From Bacteroidales bacterium (GTDB lineage Bacteria; Bacteroidota; Bacteroidia; Bacteroidales; P3), in assembly GCA_016281475.1 (NCBI GenBank), contig JAEEIS010000052.1, forward strand, positions 1-5,440: a stretch of 5,440 bases of DNA, given 5' to 3'. The translations under genes and the position numbers were made by a program. The notes below the pieces were generated by a model, which was given only the letters and a program-made list of their open reading frames with translations, was not told the origin of the DNA and searched no databases. Shown here piece by piece: positions 1 through 5,384 of the stretch (position 1 is its first letter; the number at the start of each line of letters is the position of its first letter).

Positions 1-30
1 CACAATAAATATGGCAAGTAAGCGTTTCAT
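1..30 (-). CDS. Partial gene, N-terminus only, probable secreted or envelope protein
   Basis: Reading the minus strand from an ATG at 30-28 gives ten codons, MKRLLAIFIV, before the window ends. A Lys-Arg pair followed by an unbroken hydrophobic stretch is the usual opening of a bacterial signal peptide or membrane anchor. Support for a real start comes from the context: the region just upstream is AT-rich, as is normal for Bacteroidetes translation starts, and a TATCTTTG promoter box facing this gene lies about 65 bp upstream (97-104). The gene diverges from lptD. In several Bacteroidetes an N-acetylmuramoyl-L-alanine amidase lies near lptD, so that is one possibility, but ten residues cannot identify the protein. 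The identity is left open; the existence of a start here is moderately likely. Confidence 0.6.
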   Translation of the reverse strand, partial: MKRLLAIFIV

Positions 31-51
31 TTTCAATTGTGTTTTTTTAGT

Positions 52-83
52 TTTCAATATTGTGCAAAAAGTTGGTATCTTTG
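52..83 (+). promoter_or_regulatory. Putative Bacteroidetes-type promoter for lptD
   Basis: A perfect -7 box, TATCTTTG, lies at 76-83 and matches the Bacteroidetes consensus TAnnTTTG. A TTTC at 52-55, one base off the TTTG -33 consensus, lies exactly 20 bp upstream of it. Transcription would be expected to start near 88-90, giving a leader of about 43 nt before the lptD ATG. The -7 box forms most of the left arm of the 75-105 palindrome, so this promoter overlaps its mirror-image partner on the other strand. The -7 match is directly visible; the start point is inferred. Confidence 0.6.
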
Positions 84-105
84 CAGTTTCAAACTGCAAA
101 GATAC
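75..105. repeat. Perfect 31-bp palindrome (15-bp arms, 1-bp centre) in the divergent promoter region
   Basis: The left arm GTATCTTTGCAGTTT (75-89) is the exact reverse complement of the right arm AAACTGCAAAGATAC (91-105), around a single central C at 90. Symmetry breaks at 74/106. Each arm contains TATCTTTG, so the palindrome carries one -7 promoter box per strand. Possible roles are a dyad operator for a dimeric regulator, a structural consequence of two overlapping promoters, or a cruciform-forming site. It is not followed by a T-run and lies upstream of both genes, so it is not a terminator. Confidence 0.95.
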
Positions 106-128
106 GAGTAAAATCGGAAAGTGAGAAA
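97..128 (-). promoter_or_regulatory. Putative Bacteroidetes-type promoter for the divergent left-hand gene
   Basis: On the minus strand TATCTTTG occupies 104-97, and a TTTC sits at 128-125 with a 20-bp spacer. This is the same box pair and spacing as the lptD promoter, mirrored exactly about position 90. The expected start is near 90-92, giving a leader of about 60 nt before the ATG at 30. The -33 element lies inside the lptD leader, between the alternative GTG (121) and the preferred ATG (133). The two promoters cannot both be occupied by RNA polymerase at once, which would couple the two genes. Confidence 0.5.
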
Positions 129-132
129 TATT

Positions 133-2892
133 ATGTGGAAACTTTTGAACATCTGTTTGTTAGTCTCCTTCGTGGGACTGACAAATGAGTGTTTTGCCCA
201 GTCCGATTCTGTCATTTTGCAGGGTCAAAAATCATTTTCTGGCACTTTTTTGCGGCCTTTTGCACCCGATTCAGCGGTGGCGCAGCCCGATTCTTTGCAA
301 AAAAAATTGCCCGATTCGCTCGCCGTCGCCTTGCCCGACAGACTCACCGCTTCGGCAGCCGCCTTGCTCTCCGATTCCCTCGCCGCCGTGGCCGACTCGC
401 TGGCCTCCCAGCGTCGCCTGATTGGCAATTCCCCCAGTGCCCTCTCCAGCATTGTCCACTATCAGGCGGAAGATTCCATCTCCTTCGATGTCAACAAACG
501 CAAGGCACAACTCTACAACAAAGGCATGATTGAATACGAGAGCATGGAACTGAAGGCTGACGAGATACGCGTCGACTTCAACACCCAGATGCTCTATGCC
601 GTGCATGTCACCGACTCCAACGGCAAACCCGTCGGCAGGCCTTTCTTCAAGGAGGGCGATGCCGAGTATGTCGCCGACACCATCTCCTTCAACTACAACA
701 CCAAGAAGGGCATCATCTCAGGTGTCATCACCCAGCAGGGCGAAGGCTTCCTGCATGGCTCCCGTGTGAAGAAGATAAGCGACTCCATCATGTACCTCAG
801 TGGCGGGCAGTACACCACCTGCAACTATTCACACCCCCATTTCGCCATCAATTTCAGCCACTCCAAGCTCATCACCGGCGACAAGATTTTCACCGGTCCC
901 GCCTATGTCTCCATCGAGGACGTCCCCACGCCGCTGGTGCTGCCCTTCGCCTTCTTCCCCATGAAGAAGGACCGCACCTCGGGTATTCTGATGCCCAGCT
1001 ACGGCTGGATGAACTACCGTGGCTACTACCTCAAGGACGGCGGCTACTACTGGCCCATCAACGACATGCTCGACCTCGCCCTCACCGGCGAGATATACAC
1101 CAACCTCAGTTGGGCCGCCGAGGCAAAGAGCAATTATTATGTACGTTATAAGTACAAGGGAGACGTGGACATCCGCTACGGCATCACCAAGGAAGGCATC
1201 CCTGGCGACAGTGCCACCTTCAACAAGTTCAGCGACTTCAAGCTGGTGTGGAAACACGACCAAGATGCCAAGGCCAACCCCCGTAGCCGCTTCTCCGCCA
1301 ATGTCAACCTCCAGAGCCGCAACTACAACAAGAACACCACCAACCGCAACGACTATTTCAACAGCACCACCACCTCCAGCATCTCCTACACCGCCCAGCT
1401 CGGTGGCGGCTTCAACCTGGCTGCCTCGCTGCGCGAGTCCTACAACGCACAAACGGGCATCATCAATCTCAAACTCCCCTCGGTGTCGCTCAGCTCCACC
1501 ACCTTCTATCCCCTGCGCCGCAAACAGGTCTCAGGCTCCTACCGTTGGTACGAGAACATCTCGCTCTCCTACACCTTCTCGGCCGACAACAACATCACCT
1601 CGCAGGATTCCGACCTCTTCAAGCTCGCCACCCTCAACAAGATGCAGTACGGCGTGCAGCATTCCATCCCCCTCAGCTTCTCGCAGAAAGTGCTCAAATA
1701 TTTCAACTGGACCAACTCGGTCAGCTACAACGAGCGTTGGCACTGGAGCACCATCCGCAAGTCGTTCGACACCCTCACCAACAGTGCCGTCATCGACACC
1801 GTCAGCGGTTTCCGCTCCAACCGCGAAGTGGGTTTCACCTCTTCGCTCTCCACCCGCATCTACGGCATGTTCAATTTCAAGTACGGCCCCATCAAGGCCA
1901 TCCGCCACGTCATCAACCCCTCTGTGTCGTTCAACTACCATCCCGACTTCGGCAACCCCAAGTTCGGCTGGTGGCAGTCCTACACCGACAACACCGGCTA
2001 CGTCCACCGCTATTCCATCTTCGAGCAGAGCCTCTACGGTGGGCCTGGCGACGGCCGCTCGGGGCGCGTCTCCTTCAATATTGGCAACAACTTGGAGATG
2101 AAGGTGAAGGATTCCAAGGACACCGTCACCGGTATGCGCAAGATTGCCCTCCTCGAGAACCTCAGCTTCAACATGAGCTACGACCTCGCCAAGGACTCCC
2201 TGCGCTGGTCCGACCTCAGCGTATCGGGGCGCACGACCCTATTTAAGAACATGGTGCTCAACTATTCGGGCACCTTCAGCCCCTACTATATCGACAGCGC
2301 GGGCCGCAAGCACGACCAGTTCATCTGGAAAGTGCAGAACAAGCTCTTCCAGAAGACCAACTCCAGTTGGAGCACCCAGTTCTCCTACAGCATCAACAGC
2401 GAGACCTTCAAGTCTGGCAAGGGCGACGAGGCCGGCTCCAAGCCCAAGGGCGAACAGGTTGTGCCGCCGGTGCTCCAGACCCCCTTCAACTACAACCCCG
2501 CGCTGATGATGGGCTCCTACGCCAATTTCAACATGCCGTGGAACGTCTCGTTCAACTACACTCTCAGCTATGTCAGCACCTACGTGGCCGCGCAGTTCAA
2601 CCTCAAGAAAGAGTTTATCCAAACCCTCAGCGTCACGGGCAATGTCGACCTCACCCCCAACTGGAAGATTGCCGTCACCACCGGCTACGATTTTGTTAAC
2701 AAAGGCCTCTCCTACACCTCGCTCGACATCTACCGCGACCTCCACTGTTGGGAGATGCGCTTCAACTGGGTACCTTTCGGCTACTACAAGAGCTGGAACT
2801 TCCAAATCAACATCAAGGCCAACAGCCTCAAGGATGTCAAATACACCAAGCAGCAATCCTATCAGGACAACCAAGGCTACTACACCTACTGA
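133..2892 (+). CDS. lptD: LptD (OstA) outer-membrane LPS-assembly protein, Bacteroidetes type
   Basis: LptD is the outer-membrane barrel that receives lipopolysaccharide from the periplasmic Lpt bridge and inserts it into the outer leaflet. Numbered from the ATG at 133, this protein has 919 residues. Residues 1-22 form a signal peptide with a likely cut after Cys-Phe-Ala. A low-complexity PDSL-rich linker spans about 45-93. An LptA/OstA-like beta-jellyroll spans about 106-256. The conserved junction includes YTTC (Cys230) and KKDRTSGILMPSYG (about 278-291), which parallels DKRRSGFLIP in E. coli LptD. The rest is amphipathic, aromatic-rich beta-barrel, ending in Tyr. Only two cysteines remain after signal removal, Cys230 and Cys872 (in LHCWEMRF), matching the interdomain disulfide positions of E. 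coli LptD. An in-frame GTG at 121 would add four residues; ATG is preferred because it directly starts a good signal peptide and has an AT-rich stretch before it. MerR follows 38 bp downstream. Confidence 0.93.
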   Translation: MWKLLNICLLVSFVGLTNECFAQSDSVILQGQKSFSGTFLRPFAPDSAVAQPDSLQKKLPDSLAVALPDRLTASAAALLSDSLAAVADSLASQRRLIGNSPSALSSIVHYQAEDSISFDVNKRKAQLYNKGMIEYESMELKADEIRVDFNTQMLYAVHVTDSNGKPVGRPFFKEGDAEYVADTISFNYNTKKGIISGVITQQGEGFLHGSRVKKISDSIMYLSGGQYTTCNYSHPHFAINFSHSKLITGDKIFTGPAYVSIEDVPTPLVLPFAFFPMKKDRTSGILMPSYGWMNYRGYYLKDGGYYWPINDMLDLALTGEIYTNLSWAAEAKSNYYVRYKYKGDVDIRYGITKEGIPGDSATFNKFSDFKLVWKHDQDAKANPRSRFSANVNLQSRNYNKNTTNRNDYFNSTTTSSISYTAQLGGGFNLAASLRESYNAQTGIINLKLPSVSLSSTTFYPLRRKQVSGSYRWYENISLSYTFSADNNITSQDSDLFKLATLNKMQYGVQHSIPLSFSQKVLKYFNWTNSVSYNERWHWSTIRKSFDTLTNSAVIDTVSGFRSNREVGFTSSLSTRIYGMFNFKYGPIKAIRHVINPSVSFNYHPDFGNPKFGWWQSYTDNTGYVHRYSIFEQSLYGGPGDGRSGRVSFNIGNNLEMKVKDSKDTVTGMRKIALLENLSFNMSYDLAKDSLRWSDLSVSGRTTLFKNMVLNYSGTFSPYYIDSAGRKHDQFIWKVQNKLFQKTNSSWSTQFSYSINSETFKSGKGDEAGSKPKGEQVVPPVLQTPFNYNPALMMGSYANFNMPWNVSFNYTLSYVSTYVAAQFNLKKEFIQTLSVTGNVDLTPNWKIAVTTGYDFVNKGLSYTSLDIYRDLHCWEMRFNWVPFGYYKSWNFQINIKANSLKDVKYTKQQSYQDNQGYYTY
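265..411 (+). repeat. Degenerate 7-8-residue repeat in the LptD linker (PDSL units)
   Basis: Just after the signal peptide, units beginning Pro/Ser/Ala-Asp-Ser/Arg recur every 7, 8 or 12 residues: PDSAVAQ, PDSLQKKL, PDSLAVAL, PDRL..., SDSLAAV, ADSLASQ. At the DNA level the core YCCGAYTC starts at 265, 286, 310, 370 and 391, with an additional copy at 202 and a diverged one at 334. All spacings are multiples of three, so gain or loss of a unit would keep the frame. The segment is probably a flexible periplasmic linker or short coiled coil before the jellyroll. Confidence 0.75.
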
Positions 2893-2930
2893 ATGACCTA
2901 AAAAAGTATACCCCTAACCCCACATCCCCC

Positions 2931-3245
2931 ATGTCAGACAAACTCTATTACTCTATCGGCGAAGTCTCCAAGATGCTCGATGTCAACCCCTCGCTCCTGC
3001 GTTTCTGGGAGACCGAGTTCCCCGCCCTCCGTCCCCACAAAAACAACAAGGGCACCCGCTACTACACCGCCGACGACATCGCCCTGCTCCGCCATATCTA
3101 CCACCTCACGCGCGACTGCGGCTACACCCTCGAGGGCGTCAAAGAGCAGCTCCGCCATAAGGACACCCTCGACGACACCATGCAGGTGGCCCAAACCCTC
3201 GCCGATGCCAAACAGTTCCTCCTCGAGCTGAAAGCCCAGCTCTAG
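2931..3245 (+). CDS. Small MerR-family transcriptional regulator
   Basis: This 104-residue protein is nearly all DNA-binding domain. A MerR-type helix-turn-helix covers about residues 7-27 (YSIGEVSKMLDVNPSLLRFWE). The wing follows with the typical R-Y-Y-T-x-D-D pattern at about 43-49, then a helical hairpin containing GYTLEGVKEQL (64-74). A single C-terminal helix (about 79-104) would form the usual antiparallel dimer coiled coil. There is no ligand-binding domain and no metal-binding cysteine cluster; Cys63 is the only cysteine. The ATG at 2931 is chosen because the MerR fold begins at once; a longer in-frame reading back to 2748 only overlaps lptD. There is no promoter-like sequence in the 38 bp after lptD, so it is probably co-transcribed with it. 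Stand-alone short MerR proteins are common in Bacteroidetes; the target is unknown here. Confidence 0.9.
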   Translation: MSDKLYYSIGEVSKMLDVNPSLLRFWETEFPALRPHKNNKGTRYYTADDIALLRHIYHLTRDCGYTLEGVKEQLRHKDTLDDTMQVAQTLADAKQFLLELKAQL

Positions 3246-3255
3246 GAGGAACCCT

Positions 3256-3300
3256 TCGGATTATCCCGATTGCTTCGACTATTTTGATTATTCCGATTTC
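3256..3300. repeat. Degenerate 9-bp tandem repeat, five units, between convergent genes
   Basis: Five consecutive 9-bp units fill the gap between the MerR gene and the DUF4954 gene. Examples are TCGGATTAT (3256), CCCGATTGC (3265), TTTGATTAT (3283) and TCCGATTTC (3292); the consensus is roughly TCCGATTAT. The G and A at unit positions 4 and 5 and the T at position 7 are invariant. Units 1-2 and 4-5 also give a 13-bp near-identical pair (3259-3271 and 3286-3298, one mismatch). No strong hairpin with a T-run is present on either strand, so this is where transcription from both sides must end or collide. Confidence 0.7.
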
Positions 3301-3301
3301 C

Positions 3302-5158
3302 TTACCCCAGCACGGCCTGCAGCTCCGCGTCGTTGCGGTAGGTCATCTGGCGGAAGAGGTTCTCCTCGTCCTTCTGGCGGGTGATGCGCACTTGGTCGGC
3401 AACAAACTGGCGGATGGTGCTGTAGCGTTGCAGCAGGGTCTGCCACTGCTCCTCGCCAATCGTCTTGCACATCAGCAGGTCGCACAGCGTATGGTAGGCA
3501 TGGCTTGGGCAGAGGCGTTCGTTATACTCCTCCCACCACTGGTTGTAGCGTTCGTGTATCTCGTCCCACGAGTTGATTTCGCCCTTCTCAATCTGGCCCA
3601 TCAGCGTGTCGAGGTAGGCCTGTGGCACCAGCTGTCCGCCCAGGTTCACCCATTCGCGCTCGCGCTCGCCCTCGCCCAGTGTGGCGTCGGGCAGGGCGGT
3701 ATTCTCGCCGTCCTTGGTCAGGGTGCTCATGGCGTAGTACACCAGCATCTCCTCGTAGGCCTTGTAGCCCTGCGCGGCCTTCAGCACCGTCACCTTCCGC
3801 TTGCCCTTCTCCATGCCGTAGGCCACCACCTCGATAGGCTCGGTCTTTTGGTCGTGGTGCTGCGCCTTGGTCTGCAGGTAGGCCTGCTCGGTCCAGTATT
3901 TCAGCAGCTGGCGGCCGTTGAAAATCTCCTCGGCGGTGTCGGGCGCGAAGGGGGTGAAGACGATATGCTGCGCCTTCTTCTGCCGCTTGTCGCGCTTGGC
4001 AAACTTGGTGATGTTGCGGTTCAGCGCATACATGTTGTACATCCACCAGTAGGCGGGCATCACCTCCAGACGGTTCTTTGCCGCGTTGTTGTTCACCAGC
4101 GCGAAGGGCAGCGTGATGCTCAGCTCGGCAGGGTAGGCTCCCTTGGCCAGCAGGCAGTAGGAGGCGAAGCTCGACGAGTGCTTGAGGCTGGTGCACAGTC
4201 CCGGCCAGAAGCCGCGGCCCGCCACTATCTCGTTGTCGGCGGTGCGGCCGTTGTGGTTCGACCCCACCGTGCAGCCCGCCGCCAGGTTGCTCTGTCCCAT
4301 CACCAGCGAGGCGATGAGGAACGAGTTGTTGTGGTGCTGCTCGTGGGCGGGGAAGATGATGTTGTTGCCCACCTCGCAGCGCGCTATGGTCGAGTTGTCG
4401 CCCACCACCGTGTCGTTCAGGCGCACGCCGAACTCCAGATGCACGTGCTCGCCCAGCACGAAGCGCATGGCTATGCAGCCGTATTCGCAGGTGCAGCCGT
4501 AGCCCACCACGCCGTCGGCCAACACTATGCAGTCCTCGATGCGTGAGGGAGTCTTGGCGTCCGAGAGGATGGCCACGTTGTGCACCGTCTGCGTGTTCTT
4601 GATTGTGCAGTGGCTGCCCACACGTCCGTAGCAGCCCTCAGGCGTGGCGAGACGCTGGCGCGTCATGGCCTCCAGCCGCTCCACCATCTTGCCGTGGTCG
4701 CGATACTTGGCCCATAGGTAGGCGTCGCCGATGGTCATGCCGCTGAAGGGGAGTATCTTGCGCCCCTCGTTCTCGTTCATGGGCGCAAGCCACGGGTAGT
4801 CGTTCTCCACGTTGGGGGCCGTGGCGGTCATCTCGCCGATGTTGAACAGCAGGCAGCCCTCGCCCACCGTGTAGCCGCTGAGCATCCGCACATGGTGCAC
4901 CGCGCAGTGGTCGCCCACCGTGGCGTTGGCAATCATGCTGTTGTATATTCCTTCCGGCACTTGCAGGTCGTTGTCGTGGACAAGGCCCTGCCCCAGGGCT
5001 CCCAGGCATACTTTGCCCATAAACACGTTGTTGTAGACCAATGCGGCATCAAAACCGTCGGCCACTTGGATTGACGACCAGTCTTCGGCGCGGTTGCCTT
5101 GCTGTTGTAGCTGCTCGACCTCTTGGATGGTCAATGCTCGGAAAGAACTTGTTTTCAT
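3302..5158 (-). CDS. DUF4954 family protein with a hexapeptide-repeat (left-handed beta-helix) body
   Basis: This 618-residue protein has no signal peptide, so it is probably cytoplasmic. After a short N-terminal helical part (about 8-30), residues about 70-355 show the irregular hexapeptide pattern of a left-handed beta-helix (for example NATVGDHCAV, NDTVVGDNSTI, CEVGNNIIFP), interrupted by a helical insert at about 143-170 (YLWAKYRDHGKMVERLEAM). The strongest family marks are GSNHNGRTADNE plus GRGFWPGL (299-321), LPFALVNNN (350-358), MPAYWWMYNMYALNRN (367-382) and KRDKR (388-392), followed by a helical C-terminal region. I recognise these from DUF4954 proteins of Bacteroides relatives; the fold resembles acyl- and nucleotidyl-transferases, but the reaction is not known to me. 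It has 16 cysteines, including a CxCxxxC at 222-228. The ATG at 5158 is chosen because upstream sequence is AT-rich and non-coding in character. It converges on the MerR gene. Confidence 0.87.
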   Translation of the reverse strand: MKTSSFRALTIQEVEQLQQQGNRAEDWSSIQVADGFDAALVYNNVFMGKVCLGALGQGLVHDNDLQVPEGIYNSMIANATVGDHCAVHHVRMLSGYTVGEGCLLFNIGEMTATAPNVENDYPWLAPMNENEGRKILPFSGMTIGDAYLWAKYRDHGKMVERLEAMTRQRLATPEGCYGRVGSHCTIKNTQTVHNVAILSDAKTPSRIEDCIVLADGVVGYGCTCEYGCIAMRFVLGEHVHLEFGVRLNDTVVGDNSTIARCEVGNNIIFPAHEQHHNNSFLIASLVMGQSNLAAGCTVGSNHNGRTADNEIVAGRGFWPGLCTSLKHSSSFASYCLLAKGAYPAELSITLPFALVNNNAAKNRLEVMPAYWWMYNMYALNRNITKFAKRDKRQKKAQHIVFTPFAPDTAEEIFNGRQLLKYWTEQAYLQTKAQHHDQKTEPIEVVAYGMEKGKRKVTVLKAAQGYKAYEEMLVYYAMSTLTKDGENTALPDATLGEGEREREWVNLGGQLVPQAYLDTLMGQIEKGEINSWDEIHERYNQWWEEYNERLCPSHAYHTLCDLLMCKTIGEEQWQTLLQRYSTIRQFVADQVRITRQKDEENLFRQMTYRNDAELQAVLG

Positions 5159-5193
5159 AATAAAAAGAAAAATTATAAAATGATATATTGATA

Positions 5194-5213
5194 AATTTTG
5201 AAAGTGCAAAATT
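5194..5213. repeat. Short inverted repeat in the DUF4954 promoter region
   Basis: AATTTTG (5194-5200) and CAAAATT (5207-5213) are perfect 7-bp inverted copies separated by 6 bp. The right copy contributes to the putative -7 box of the DUF4954 gene. The arrangement, TTTG facing CAAA around a short centre, echoes the larger palindrome in front of lptD, though with shorter arms. In AT-rich sequence such a repeat can arise by chance. Confidence 0.55.
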
Positions 5214-5238
5214 CGGAAAAAAAATCGACATAACGAAA
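5207..5238 (-). promoter_or_regulatory. Putative Bacteroidetes-type promoter for the DUF4954 gene
   Basis: On the minus strand GAATTTTG (5214-5207) matches the -7 consensus TAnnTTTG at all but the first base. A TTTC (5238-5235) lies 20 bp upstream, the same -33 variant and spacing as in the two promoters at the left end. The expected start is near 5200, giving a leader of about 42 nt that is very AT-rich and lacks a Shine-Dalgarno motif. The assignment rests on pattern only, in a region rich in T-runs. Confidence 0.4.
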
Positions 5239-5271
5239 AATGTTTCTCGAATAAACTGTTTTTTTTGACTT

Positions 5272-5304
5272 CCCTTCCCCCCGTCTTTTCCCTCCCTTCC
5301 CCCC
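5272..5304 (-). other. G-rich tract with G-quadruplex potential upstream of the DUF4954 gene
   Basis: The minus strand has five G-runs of three or more in 33 bases: G6, G3, G3, G6 and G3, separated by 2, 1, 7 and 2 bases. This satisfies the usual G3+N1-7 quadruplex pattern. It contains a 12-bp direct repeat, seen on the plus strand as CCCTTCCCCCCG at 5272-5283 and again at 5294-5305. It lies about 35 bp upstream of the putative -33 box. If an upstream transcript reads through, the tract would also be in RNA as G-rich. Confidence 0.6.
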
Positions 5305-5384
5305 GCCTGGCTCCCGACAACCGCCGACTTTCATCGGGCCCTTCTTGTATCCTTCTTCGCCCATACAGCCTCAAACTGCGCCCC

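Noticed and set aside
121..132. GTG at 121 as the lptD start
   Set aside because: Possible, but the ATG four codons later starts a good signal peptide and has an AT-rich stretch before it; nothing favours GTG.
1019..2101. A 360-codon open frame inside lptD in another frame
   Set aside because: It is almost entirely Thr/Ser/Pro/Ala/Arg, the expected shadow of C-ending codons, while the lptD frame shows clear family motifs throughout.
3256..3269. Hairpin within the first 9-bp repeat units (TCGGAT with ATCCCGA)
   Set aside because: It needs a bulge and a one-base loop and has no T-run, so it is not a credible terminator.
3256..3300. CRISPR-like array
   Set aside because: The units are 9 bp, contiguous and degenerate, with no spacers and no cas genes nearby.
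3284..4546. A 420-codon open frame on the plus strand, opposite the DUF4954 gene
   Set aside because: It starts with TTG and has a biased Val/Leu/His/Ala composition with no recognisable motif. It is an antisense shadow of a GC-rich gene with strong third-position bias.
5309..5341. Possible terminator hairpin (CCCGA at 5313-5317 with TCGGG at 5334-5338)
   Set aside because: The stem is only five base pairs with a 16-base loop and no following T-run.
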